NCBI RefSeq assembly: GCF_030381805.1
Contig: NZ_JAUDRH010000018.1
Coordinates: 62,001-126,000, forward strand
Length of the DNA stretch: 64,000 nt
Origin: Chlorogloeopsis sp. ULAP01
GTDB taxonomy: Bacteria; Cyanobacteriota; Cyanobacteriia; Cyanobacteriales; Nostocaceae
Direction of reading: 5' to 3'
Shown here: piece by piece, positions 42,629-50,996 of the stretch
Numbering within the stretch: the stretch's first letter is position 1
Layout: every line of letters begins with the position of its first letter
Position numbers and translations under genes: made by a program
The notes under the pieces: generated by a model
Seen by the model: the letters and a program-made list of their open reading frames with translations, nothing else
The model's database searches: none
Told to the model about the DNA's origin: nothing

Positions 42629-43405
42629 ATGACTAATGCTACCCTCAACTATCAAACAGCTCCTGGACACCAAATTTTAGCAGCAGCAGGTAAAAGATAT
42701 CTGCGTCCGGGTGGCAGACAAGCAACAGAGCAATTATTTAAGTGGGCTAATTTTCAGCCAGGGGAAACTGTTTTAGAACTTGCATCTAGTTTTGGTTTCA
42801 GTGCGATCGCTCTTGCCAAACGCTACAAAGTCAAAGTCGTAGGTGTAGAAAAGAATCCTGAGAGTGTAGCGCGATCGCGTGCTAACATTCGCGCTGCTGG
42901 GTTAGAAAACCAAGTCGAAATAATTGAAGGTGATATTTTTCACCTAGAAGCTATACCAGGCAAATTTGATTATGTTTTGGCAGAAGCAATTCTCACAATG
43001 CAATCTCCACCAGGCAAAGCCAAAATTTTGACAGGAATTCACAATAAACTTAAACCCGGTGGAAAATTTCTTTGTCATGAATTATTAGCCCGCAACAAAG
43101 AAGCAGAAATCCATTCTGAGTTAGCAAAGGTAATTAAAGTAAATTCTACACCGCTACCAGAAGCGAACTGGATTAATGCTTGTGCTACAGCCGAGTTGAA
43201 AGTACAAAAACACCAAACTGGAGCAATGGCTTTATTGAATTTGAGAAGAATGTTTGAGGATGAAGGGATATCTAATACAATTCGGATTTTGTGGAATATT
43301 TTGACGAATGAACCTATCCGCAAACGAGTTCTAGAAATGCGCCAAGTCTTCAAAAAATACCGCCGTGAATTAGGCTACATAATTTTCTGTGCTGTTGCAG
43401 ATTAG
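42629..43405 (+). CDS. SAM-dependent methyltransferase
   Basis: A 258-residue class I methyltransferase. It opens with APGHQILAAAGKRYLRPGGR, then motif I TVLELASSFGFSAIALAKRY, motif II VVGVEKNPESVARSRANI, and FDYVLAEAILTMQSPPGK. The N-terminal RPGGRQATEQL segment is seen in a group of uncharacterised cyanobacterial and thiobacterial enzymes. The substrate is unknown. An AGGGG site lies upstream. A cupin gene follows after a 300-base repeat spacer; cotranscription is uncertain. Confidence 0.82.
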   Translation: MTNATLNYQTAPGHQILAAAGKRYLRPGGRQATEQLFKWANFQPGETVLELASSFGFSAIALAKRYKVKVVGVEKNPESVARSRANIRAAGLENQVEIIEGDIFHLEAIPGKFDYVLAEAILTMQSPPGKAKILTGIHNKLKPGGKFLCHELLARNKEAEIHSELAKVIKVNSTPLPEANWINACATAELKVQKHQTGAMALLNLRRMFEDEGISNTIRILWNILTNEPIRKRVLEMRQVFKKYRRELGYIIFCAVAD

Positions 43406-43477
43406 GTACTGGGTACTGGTGATTGGGTACTGGGAAGAAGAGTAGGAGGAGTGGGAGAGAATTATTTTTTATTTGAT
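43406..43477 (+). repeat. Short tandem repeats (STRR)
   Basis: GGTACTGGGTACTGG and GGGTACTGGG units immediately after the methyltransferase stop (43406-43436), then AT-rich spacer. Confidence 0.7.
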
Positions 43478-43637
43478 ATCTTGCACCTACCCCTTAACAC
43501 GCCAGAGAATAAATTCTCAAACCTAATAGCACAAGTCCGTTAAAACGGACTCAAAGACTGTTCCAGTCAGATTTATCTGACTTAAGCTATTAGACAAGAA
43601 ATTTATTTCTTGGCGGGACGAAAAGCTGGTGCAAGAT
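43478..43637. repeat. MITE-like element, ATCTTGCACC family, copy 2
   Basis: A 160-bp unit with perfect 10-bp terminal inverted repeats, ATCTTGCACC and GGTGCAAGAT. Internally it is a chain of small palindromes: GAGAATAAATTCTC, AGTCCGTTAAAACGGACT, TCAGATTTATCTGA, AAGAAATTTATTTCTT. Copy 1 (10439-10564) shares the ends and the CCGTTAAAAC palindrome. No target-site duplication is obvious. Confidence 0.7.
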
Positions 43638-43706
43638 GTAAGTTGTGTCTCTTTGTCCCCACATCCTTTTGCCTTCTAGTTATCACTATAAAAATTCAAA
43701 AATACT

Positions 43707-44051
43707 ATGACTACCACATTCACAAATAATTCATCTTGTGTCAAACAATTGCGAGCAGAAATTGAATATCCACGTGACGGAGTTCTCAGCAAAGTATTAT
43801 TGAAGGATAAAATTTGTCAATACACCCTTTTTTGTTTGGCAGCTAACACTGAAATTTCTGAGCATACTTCTACTCGTAATGCCACTATTAATGTCATTGA
43901 AGGACGAGGTTTACTAACATTATCAGGAGAAGAAATTATCTTAGAACCAGGTATTTTTGTGTTTATGCCTGCTCATGCTCCTCACGCTTTAAAAGCAGAA
44001 GAAAATTTAGCATTTTTGTTAACGCTGTCAGATAATTCCTCTCAAGATTAA
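43707..44051 (+). CDS. Cupin-domain protein
   Basis: A 114-residue single-cupin protein. Cupin motif 1 is degenerate (AANTEISEHTSTRNATINVI, then EGRGLLTLSGEEI); motif 2 is PGIFVFMPAHAPHALKAEEN. His residues for a metal site are partly present (EHTS, HAPHAL). Soluble. Such proteins serve as small metal-binding enzymes or sugar/redox sensors; nothing here fixes the role. In NO-related clusters of other bacteria small cupins occur, but the nearest NO gene is 3 kb away. Confidence 0.8.
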   Translation: MTTTFTNNSSCVKQLRAEIEYPRDGVLSKVLLKDKICQYTLFCLAANTEISEHTSTRNATINVIEGRGLLTLSGEEIILEPGIFVFMPAHAPHALKAEENLAFLLTLSDNSSQD

Positions 44052-44127
44052 TTAAGTAGCCATCGTGAACTTTGTACACCAGAATACATGAAAATACCTC
44101 TTCACCTGTTTCCTGTTCCCTTTGTTT

Positions 44128-44242
44128 GAGGTAGTGGAAGATGTGCAAGTGCAGCAAGAGTGGCAGCATGCGATCGCTATTCTTTGTTTACCTCTAGTTG
44201 TTGATGCACGAGAACGAGAAAAATTATCTCTAGTAGCCTAAT
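44128..44242 (+). other. Possible gene fragment
   Basis: One frame reads EVVEDVQVQQEWQHAIAILC then LPLVVDARERE and ends at TAA (44240). It lacks a start and looks like the end of an unidentified protein. Not recognised. Confidence 0.3.
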
Positions 44243-44272
44243 AAATATTTATCCTCCAGGGGAATGAGGACA

Positions 44273-45086
44273 ATGGCTCAATCTACTCTCAATACATCTA
44301 GCAATCCCCAAGCATGGTATGAGCCAATGCTTTCTCCAGAGCATGGAATATACGTAGTGTTGCTAGTTTCTTTCTTAATTGGTGCGGCTGCTGCACAAGC
44401 TTGGAAGTTGACAACCACGCTGGCTTTGATATGTGCTTTTTGTGGCTTCCAGGCTGAACATCCTTTAGTAATGCAAATCAAGCAACGTCGCAGCCTCAAG
44501 CCACGTTTTATTTTTTGGGGTGGGTTATATGCTGTGATTTCTGGCGGAATTGCAATTTGGCTATATCTGAGTTATCCAATTTTATTGTGAGATTTATGTA
44601 GGTGCGATCGCTGCTTTAATCGTGGATGCTTTTTCTGTTTTACAAAGAGAGCAAAAATCTATTTTTAATGAGGCGATCGTCTTTGCTGGGGTTTGTCTTT
44701 CTACTCCCTTTGCCTATGCTGCAACAACTGGAACTGTTTCCGCTAGTGTCATGGGGCTTTGGGCGCTCAATACTCTCTACTTTTCCAGCACCATTTTCAC
44801 AGTTAAGTTGCGCAAACCAAAAACTAGTTCTGTCATTCCAGGGGTAGTTTATCATGCTATTGCCAGCCTAATTATCTTGATCCTCTACTGGTTTGGTTGC
44901 CTATCTCCAGTTGCAGCTCTAGCTTTTGGGTTGGCATTACTTAAATTTGGCATTGCTGCCTTAAATCAAGAATGGTATCGCACCGCTAAAATTCAATTTG
45001 TAGCAACGCTTGAAAGTGCAACTGCTTTTGCTTTTTTTGTAATTGTTGCCCTTTCAGTTCTACCTGCACGCTTAACAACTCTTTAG
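44273..45086 (+). pseudogene. YwiC-like membrane protein, frameshifted
   Basis: The first half (MAQSTLNTSSNPQAWYEPML, LSPEHGIYVVLLVSFLIGAA, ends YPILL-stop at 44590) and the second half (EIYVGAIAALIVDAFSVLQR through LPARLTTL, ending at 45086) together make one YwiC-like (PF14256) membrane protein of about 270 residues. They are offset by one base at about 44585-44592. The second frame is open across the junction without a start codon of its own, supporting a single-base indel. Both halves retain membrane helices and look otherwise well conserved, so the change is recent, or is a sequencing error. Confidence 0.75.
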
Positions 45087-45516
45087 CCAAATGTAAGCCA
45101 AATCCATAATTTGACAGCCTTTGATTCGAGTATGTCCGATTCCAGATCAATCTAGATCAAACTAGATCAAATTAATTACTTCTCTGTGAAGAGGGCAATA
45201 CTACCTAGAAGCATTTTCATAAAGGAAATTCAAGGTAGTTCCAATGAAAAAATTTCATCACCAAGCATGAAAAAGGTATTTTACCTTACACCACTCTTTT
45301 TTCTGTAGGCGGGTACTTTTTATTCAAACCCTTATTATTAAATTATTTACAATACCCGCCTTACGGTTACTGAGAATAATGCAAGATATAAAAAATTACC
45401 ATTAATTTTGAAAGGTGCTTGTGAGTAGATTCTGAATTAATGGCGATCGCTACTAACGAGGATATTACTCACATTACAAAAGAGACAGTGGAAATTTCCC
45501 AGCCAGTACATACAGG
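45087..45516. promoter_or_regulatory. Long leader of the flavoprotein gene with phased AGATCAA repeats and a stable stem
   Basis: Three AGATCAA motifs lie exactly 10 bp apart (45144, 45154, 45164), the geometry of a multi-site activator on one DNA face. At 45305-45315 and 45353-45364 GTAGGCGGGTA and TACCCGCCTTAC form a strong stem with a 37-base loop. A short ORF (45440-45550, MAIATNEDITHITKETV) overlaps the gene start in another frame and could be a leader peptide. Confidence 0.5.
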
Positions 45517-46482
45517 ATGTCGGACAGAACTATGGATAGTTTTGATTATGACGTGGTGATTGTTGGTAGCGGCCCTGCGGGTTGTAGCTGCGCTCTCTAC
45601 ACATCCCGCTACAAATTGAAGACCATCCTGCTTGATAAAAATCCATCTGCTGGAGCCCTCGCCATTACCCAAAAAATTGCTAATTATCCGGGTGTACCTG
45701 GAGAGATCGGTGGAAGTGAACTGCTCGAACGTATGCGTAAGCAAGCGATCGCATTTGGCACTGTTTACAAACGCGCCCAGGTTTTCAGTATTGATGTCCA
45801 AGACACCCAGAAAAAAGTTTACACTCCTGAAGGCACCTTCACGGGTCGAGCACTCGTGCTTGCCTCTGGAGCGATGGGTCGTACTGCTTCCATTCCTGGT
45901 GAAACTGAATTCCTTGGTCGGGGGGTGAGCTACTGTGCAACCTGTGATGCAGCTTTCTATCGTAACCGTGAGGTAGCGGTTGTCGGCATGAGTCAGGAAG
46001 CGATTGAAGAAGCCCAAGTACTCACCAAATATGCTTCTAAAGTTCATTGGGTAACAGCTAAAGATCCAAGCAAGATGAATGGACACGTGCAGGAACTACT
46101 AGCTGAACCATCAGTGAAGCTTTGGAAAAAAGCCCGTTTGCAACAAATAGAGGGTAATGACACTGGCGTTACAGGTGCCAAGTTGCTCTTGATGAATCAA
46201 AAGACAACCACTACCCTCCCAGTCGAGGGAGTATTTGTCTATTTACAGGGTGCTAAACCGATTACCGATTTTTTAGTTGGTCAGATCGATCTGAAACAGG
46301 ACGGGGGCGTTAAGGTCGATGAAATGATGCAAACTAACGTACCAGGCGTTTGGGCAATTGGAGATATCCGCAACACGCCTTTTAAGCAGGCGGTAGCCGC
46401 AGCTGGGGATGGTTGCATCGCGGCGATGGATATTGACCGCTACTTGAAACAGCGCCGGAGCATCAAACCTGACTGGGGTTAA
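45517..46482 (+). CDS. Thioredoxin-reductase-like flavoprotein (possibly DDOR)
   Basis: A 321-residue flavoprotein. FAD-binding VVIVGSGPAGCSCALYTSRY near the N-terminus, redox-active CATCDAAFYRN at about 146, and VPGVWAIGDIRNTPFKQAVA for FAD near the C-terminus. The usual NADPH motif (GGGDSAxEEA) is replaced by VVGMSQEAIEEAQVL, so normal NADPH use is doubtful. This fits the pyridine-nucleotide-independent cyanobacterial branch (diflavin-linked disulfide oxidoreductases). The second ATG (45532) is an alternative start. The next gene follows by 11 bases. Confidence 0.85.
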   Translation: MSDRTMDSFDYDVVIVGSGPAGCSCALYTSRYKLKTILLDKNPSAGALAITQKIANYPGVPGEIGGSELLERMRKQAIAFGTVYKRAQVFSIDVQDTQKKVYTPEGTFTGRALVLASGAMGRTASIPGETEFLGRGVSYCATCDAAFYRNREVAVVGMSQEAIEEAQVLTKYASKVHWVTAKDPSKMNGHVQELLAEPSVKLWKKARLQQIEGNDTGVTGAKLLLMNQKTTTTLPVEGVFVYLQGAKPITDFLVGQIDLKQDGGVKVDEMMQTNVPGVWAIGDIRNTPFKQAVAAAGDGCIAAMDIDRYLKQRRSIKPDWG

Positions 46483-46493
46483 GGTAAACAACG

Positions 46494-46892
46494 ATGACTA
46501 CTAGCAACAGCCTTGAATGTCGATATTTAGGTTGGGGCAGCTTGAAGGAGTTTCGTCAAATACCTTTGGCTGACGATGAAGCTCTAATATATACCACTGC
46601 GATTGGTAATGCCCCAGTTTTGATACGCGGTTTTTTGAATTGCATTCGCTCGGAGGAATTAAAAAGGAGATTGCCAGAGCAATTTTCTGAGAATGACCTA
46701 GCAGGGGTCATAGTAGAGATGTTAAGCTCATCCCCCAGACTTCAGTCGGGGGATTTCGCGGGCATCGGGAATTGGGAATTGGGCATTGGCCAATGCATGA
46801 ATGCCCCTTGCCCCAAGACGACGGACGACGATTCTGAGCGCCCCTTAAAGGAACGGGCTTCCCCGTCGTCTTTTGGTGAGAACGTTACCTGA
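46494..46892 (+). CDS. Unknown protein with repeat-encoded C-terminus
   Basis: A 132-residue frame. The first 77 residues (SLECRYLGWGSLKEFRQIPL, EALIYTTAIGNAPVLIRGFL) look like a real conserved protein, but I do not recognise the family. From about residue 77 the frame runs through an IS200/IS605-derived element (46722-46879), so the tail (GNWELGIGQCMNAPCPKTTD and following) is not ancestral. The gene lies 11 bases after the flavoprotein gene and is probably cotranscribed. Whether the chimaeric protein is functional is unknown. Confidence 0.5.
   Translation: MTTSNSLECRYLGWGSLKEFRQIPLADDEALIYTTAIGNAPVLIRGFLNCIRSEELKRRLPEQFSENDLAGVIVEMLSSSPRLQSGDFAGIGNWELGIGQCMNAPCPKTTDDDSERPLKERASPSSFGENVT
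46722..46879. mobile_element. IS200/IS605-derived palindromic element, copy 1
   Basis: It starts TTAAGCTCATCCCCC with the hairpin CCCCC-AGACTTCAGT-CGGGGG and ends with GACGACGG..., CGCCCCTTAAAGGAACGGGC and CCGTCGTCTTTTGGTGA, a second imperfect hairpin. It is nearly identical to 55348-55507 in the body. The hairpin-at-both-ends layout and lack of coding suit a non-autonomous IS200/IS605-type unit (PATE). Confidence 0.65.
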
Positions 46893-47017
46893 CAGTCTCA
46901 TGGCAGATTTAAATGAGCGCACCAACAGTGATGACACCCAAGTTGTTTGCGCTGTCATTAGTTGGTAATTGAATATGAGCTACCTCAGAGACTTAATTGA
47001 CCATTTCTGACAAACTA

Positions 47018-47066
47018 AAGGGGACTAGGGACTAGGTACTCGTGACTGGGGTAATGGGAAATTTTT
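47018..47066 (+). repeat. Short tandem repeats (STRR)
   Basis: GGGGACTAGGGACTAGGTAC and TCGTGACTGGGGTAATGGG just upstream of the NO reductase ribosome-binding site. Confidence 0.65.
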
Positions 47067-47090
47067 GATTAAATTTTTGGAGGTTTGATT

Positions 47091-49412
47091 ATGACCGATA
47101 CCACCTTAGTTGATGCCGATATAGCAATGTCTCCAAAAAGGCGATCGCTTAGTTTACCTGCTTGGTTAGTACTCATCTGCATAATTGCTTTTACAGCTTT
47201 ATTATTAGCGGGGGCTGCTATTTGGAAAAATGCCCCTCCTGTACCAGAAATAGTGCGTTCTCAACAACAAGAAATTATCTTTACTAAAGCAGAAATTCAA
47301 GCCGGACAAGAAACTTATTTAGCTCGCGGTGGGCAACATATTGGTAGTATTTGGGGGCATGGTAGCTATCTTGCACCCGATTGGACAGCTGATGTACTTC
47401 ATCGTTGGGGATTAGCCACTGCTGGAGTTTTATACAACGATAATCCTGATTTTTCTCAAGCTGATTTAGAAGCTTTACCAGCCGCAGAAAAAGCAAGTTT
47501 ACAAGCACAAGTCAGCCAAGAATTTAAAACCAATCGCTACGACTTTGAAACTCATGAATTAATCCTGACAAATGCCCAAACTGAAGGATTAAAAAAAGTC
47601 TTTCAAGACTATCAAAAACTATTAGCTCATGGCTCTACCATTCACTCAATTCCTGAGGGTTGGTTTAAAGATAATACCCAAATTCGCAACGTCACGTCCT
47701 TCTTTACTTGGACAGCTTGGGCAGCAGCAGCCAATCGCCCGAATGCCCCATTGTCTTATACTGTAAATTGGCCCCATGATGACTTAATTGGCAACCAAGC
47801 ACCAGGACAATTTATTATTTGGTCAATTGTCTCAGTTATCATTTTAATTGCTGGGGTTGGTATATTTCTATTCGTCTACTTAACTCAAGAAGAAACTGAC
47901 GAAGTACAACCAGTGCCAGCACGCCCAGCAGTACGAATTCCTACTCCTTCTCAAAAAGTCACTTCGCTCTTTTTTGGCGTAGCGATAACGATGTTTTTAG
48001 TGCAAATTATTATGGGAATGTTCACAGCTCACTATGCTGTGGAAGGAGAAGGATTTTATGGAATTCCTCTAATTAATTTCCTGCCTTATGCAGCTTCTCG
48101 CACTTGGCATTTACAACTAGCTGTCTTCTGGATTGCTACTTGTTGGTTGGCGGCTGGACTTTATTTTGCTCCGCGTTTTGGTGGAATTGAACCGAAATTT
48201 CAAGCGCTTGGTAATACTGTTCTCCTGGGTGCCTTAGCCCTTGTTGTTGTCGGTTCCATGATTGGTACTTGGCAGGCGGTAACGGGAGTTTTAGACGTAA
48301 AAAATAGCTTTCTTTGGGGACATCAAGGCTATGAATATATCGAGTTAGGAAGAGTTTGGCAATTGTTATTAATTGGCGGCATGATATTTTGGCTATGGTT
48401 AATGTATCGTGCTTTCAAACCAGCTTTGAAAAAAGAGAAAAATCCCACTGGCTTGAGTCACTTTTTCCTCTATAGTGCAATTACAATTCCTCTGTTTTAC
48501 TCCGTTGGTTTGGCGTATACAAACCACACACCTTTAAGCATTGCTGAATATTGGCGTTGGTGGGTAGTTCATCTGTGGGTGGAAGGTTTCTTTGAGGTAT
48601 TTGCTACTGTTGTGATTGCCTATTTATGTAGTGAATTAGGTTTCTTAAAGAAATCTTCGGCTTTGCGCGCAACTTACCTAACTACAATTCTGTACTTGGG
48701 TAGCGGTGTGGTTGGCACGTTACACCATTTATATTTTTCCGGTACACCGTCATTTATTGCCGCAATCGGAGCTGTATTTTCAGCTTTGGAGGTAGTACCT
48801 TTAACGCTAATTGGTTTTGAAGTTTTAAAGACACTAAAATTATCTCAAGAAGCAGAAGGATTTTATCGGTGGCCTTTACGCTTTTTTATCGCTACTTGTT
48901 TTTGGAATTTAGTTGGTGCAGGTGTATTTGGTTTCTTAATTAATCCTCCGATTATTCTTTACTATTCACAGGGTTTAAATACCACTCCCATTCATGCACA
49001 TGCAGCTTTGTTCGGAGTTTATGGTTGTTTGGCATTGGCGCTGATGCTATTTGCTTTGCGCGAGTTTGTGCCAGAGAATGCTTGGAATGAGCGGTTACTG
49101 CGCTTTTCTTTCTGGATGATTAATGGTGGTTTAGTCGGAATGCTTGTTTTGGGGTTAATTCCCAATGGCTTCTATCAACTAGCTGTGTCGATTAATCATG
49201 GTACTTGGTTTGCCCGTAGTGCAGAAGTAATTAGCAGCCCTTGGATGAAATGGACTGTGTGGTTGCGAATACCCGGTGATATTATTTTTGCCATTGGCGC
49301 GATCGCCATGTTTGCTTTCACACTCAGGGCTATTATTGCTGTGTTCCGCTTTCCGGTGCAGCCAAGGCACACAGAACTACCTGCTGCGATTGGTGCTGGC
49401 ACAGAATCTTAA
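47091..49412 (+). CDS. norZ: Quinol-dependent nitric oxide reductase NorZ (qNOR)
   Basis: A 773-residue single-subunit NO reductase that reduces NO to N2O with quinol. The N-terminal part (about 35-255) is the cytochrome-c-like domain without a heme-c CxxCH. Then come about 12 membrane helices with heme/FeB ligands: SRTWHLQLAVFWIATCWLAA, WWVVHLWVEGFFEVFATVVI, VVGTLHHLYFSG (His pair) and PIHAHAALFGVYGCLALAL. The acidic residue in the HLWVEGFFEV helix is NOR-typical. GGAGG lies 9 bases before the ATG. No NorR- or NsrR-type regulator is adjacent. The role is probably NO detoxification. Confidence 0.93.
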   Translation: MTDTTLVDADIAMSPKRRSLSLPAWLVLICIIAFTALLLAGAAIWKNAPPVPEIVRSQQQEIIFTKAEIQAGQETYLARGGQHIGSIWGHGSYLAPDWTADVLHRWGLATAGVLYNDNPDFSQADLEALPAAEKASLQAQVSQEFKTNRYDFETHELILTNAQTEGLKKVFQDYQKLLAHGSTIHSIPEGWFKDNTQIRNVTSFFTWTAWAAAANRPNAPLSYTVNWPHDDLIGNQAPGQFIIWSIVSVIILIAGVGIFLFVYLTQEETDEVQPVPARPAVRIPTPSQKVTSLFFGVAITMFLVQIIMGMFTAHYAVEGEGFYGIPLINFLPYAASRTWHLQLAVFWIATCWLAAGLYFAPRFGGIEPKFQALGNTVLLGALALVVVGSMIGTWQAVTGVLDVKNSFLWGHQGYEYIELGRVWQLLLIGGMIFWLWLMYRAFKPALKKEKNPTGLSHFFLYSAITIPLFYSVGLAYTNHTPLSIAEYWRWWVVHLWVEGFFEVFATVVIAYLCSELGFLKKSSALRATYLTTILYLGSGVVGTLHHLYFSGTPSFIAAIGAVFSALEVVPLTLIGFEVLKTLKLSQEAEGFYRWPLRFFIATCFWNLVGAGVFGFLINPPIILYYSQGLNTTPIHAHAALFGVYGCLALALMLFALREFVPENAWNERLLRFSFWMINGGLVGMLVLGLIPNGFYQLAVSINHGTWFARSAEVISSPWMKWTVWLRIPGDIIFAIGAIAMFAFTLRAIIAVFRFPVQPRHTELPAAIGAGTES

Positions 49413-49444
49413 GACTATCTGGCTCAATTGTTTGAGTACGAGGT

Positions 49445-49897
49445 TTATCTTACTTTTTTTAAGATGCCAGTAACTACAGTGTATGGGTCTGTTGAGATGA
49501 TCGGAATTTCTGTGCCACGCTTAACAATTACACCGCTTATTGATAACTGAGCACCTGAAGTTTCATCAATGGATTTTGCTGTTAAAGTGCAGTCTTGTTC
49601 TACCTTGTAAGTACCTGCTGCTTTACCTGGCACAATCGTACCGTTGAGACTCAAAGTCTGCCTCGTACTCAAGTTTCCATTACCATCAAAGTCAATCAAA
49701 CCATTGGAAGCAAAAAGTCCAGGCTGCATTGGCCCACCCTCAAGGATAGTTCCCGTCGCTTGAATTCCAAAGCTACCTTCTATGGTTGCATTTCTACACC
49801 TTGAGTCAGCCTGCGCTGTCGGAGCATTGCTCAGAGCAATGATGAAAAGAAGAATAGCAGCAAATATAACCGCGAAAAGCTTGTTCATGAATTTCAC
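49445..49897 (-). CDS. Small exported protein of unknown function
   Basis: A 150-residue protein with a clear signal peptide (KLFAVIFAAILLFIIALSNA, cleavage near AQA-DS at about 31). The mature domain is rich in Gly/Thr/Ser beta-strand pattern (ATIEGSFGIQATGTILEGGP; NGLIDFDGNGNLSTRQTLSL; two Cys). I do not recognise a named family, but similar small secreted beta-proteins occur across proteobacteria and cyanobacteria. Convergent with norZ. Confidence 0.7.
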   Translation of the reverse strand: MKFMNKLFAVIFAAILLFIIALSNAPTAQADSRCRNATIEGSFGIQATGTILEGGPMQPGLFASNGLIDFDGNGNLSTRQTLSLNGTIVPGKAAGTYKVEQDCTLTAKSIDETSGAQLSISGVIVKRGTEIPIISTDPYTVVTGILKKVR

Positions 49898-50014
49898 CCA
49901 ATCCTGTAATTTAAATTATAAATTTCATACTTTCACCCCATTTTCCACAACAGAGGTGTTCTGTTTTTTGAGAGCGATCGCTAGTCTTGTATTATGAATG
50001 ACGAGATTTATATA

Positions 50015-50122
50015 TAGGAGTCAGGAGTCAGAATATTCTGGATTCTGCCTTCTGCCCCACTGAACTTGAGATTGCCGTGCGACGGCGCTCTGAGTTCTCT
50101 CTGCCCTCTGCCTTCTATTTAT
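50015..50122 (+). repeat. Short repeats (TCTGCC / GAGTCAG type)
   Basis: GGAGTCAGGAGTCAG, then TCTGCCTTCTGCCC and CTCTGCCCTCTGCCTTCT directly upstream of the next start codon. Confidence 0.65.
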
Positions 50123-50123
50123 C

Positions 50124-50996
50124 ATGTCTATCGATCTGATCTCAAAATATAAATGTTTTCATGGTCAAGTTGGTTTTTACAGCCATCAGTCTTCTAGCTG
50201 TAATGCACAAATGCGCTTTGCTGTCTACGAACCACCGCAAGCAAGTTATGAACCAGTGCCAGTTCTGTATTTCCTTTCTGGCTTAACTTGCACAGAAGAA
50301 AATTTTATGGTGAAGGCGGGAGCGCAACGCTTTGCAGCCAAGTATGGTTTGATGTTGGTGGCACCAGATACTAGTCCCCGCAACACAGGAATTGTAGGTG
50401 AGGATGACGAATGGGATTTTGGCACGGGTGCTGGCTTTTATGTGGATGCTACTGCTCAACCGTGGGCGTCACACTACCAAATGTACAGCTACGTTGTCCA
50501 CGAGTTACCCACCGCGATCGCCGAAAACTTCCCAGCCAATCTAGACAGACAAGGCATTTTCGGTCATTCTATGGGTGGACATGGGGCGCTCATCTGTGCA
50601 ATGCGAAATCAAGAGCAATACAAATCAGTTTCAGCCTTTGCACCTATTGCTGCACCGATGCGTTGTCTTTGGGGACAGAAGGCGTTCAATCGTTATTTGG
50701 GTGATGATCAAGAAACTTGGCGTGCTTATGATGCCAGTGAATTAATTAAGCAAGTTGGTTATCACAGTCCAATTCTTATCGATCAAGGAACTGCGGATAA
50801 ATTTTTGGCAGAGCAATTGTTTGTGGAAGCATTTGAACAAGCTTGCCAGGAAGTTAATCAACCTCTAAATCTGCGTTACCAAGAAGGTTATGATCACAGT
50901 TATTACTTCATCGCCTCTTTTATTGAAGATCATATTCGCCATCATGCGATCGCTCTACTTCAATCTACTCCCCCAGATTCTAATTATCAGCTTTGA
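50124..50996 (+). CDS. fghA: S-formylglutathione hydrolase
   Basis: A 290-residue esterase-D family enzyme hydrolysing S-formylglutathione to formate and glutathione in formaldehyde detoxification. Nucleophile elbow is IFGHSMGGHGALICA; other signatures are VLYFLSGLTCTEENFMVKAG, APDTSPRN and, with the catalytic His, GYDHSYYFIASFIEDH. Catalytic Asp is probably in LIDQGTADKFL. Length is normal. The usual partner, class III alcohol dehydrogenase (also S-nitrosoglutathione reductase), is not in the window. The upstream DNA is repeats, so promoter placement is unclear. Confidence 0.93.
   Translation: MSIDLISKYKCFHGQVGFYSHQSSSCNAQMRFAVYEPPQASYEPVPVLYFLSGLTCTEENFMVKAGAQRFAAKYGLMLVAPDTSPRNTGIVGEDDEWDFGTGAGFYVDATAQPWASHYQMYSYVVHELPTAIAENFPANLDRQGIFGHSMGGHGALICAMRNQEQYKSVSAFAPIAAPMRCLWGQKAFNRYLGDDQETWRAYDASELIKQVGYHSPILIDQGTADKFLAEQLFVEAFEQACQEVNQPLNLRYQEGYDHSYYFIASFIEDHIRHHAIALLQSTPPDSNYQL

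Noticed and set aside
45469..46086. A 205-codon frame antisense to the flavoprotein gene
   Set aside because: The sense strand carries clear FAD and CATC motifs; the antisense product has no recognisable domain.
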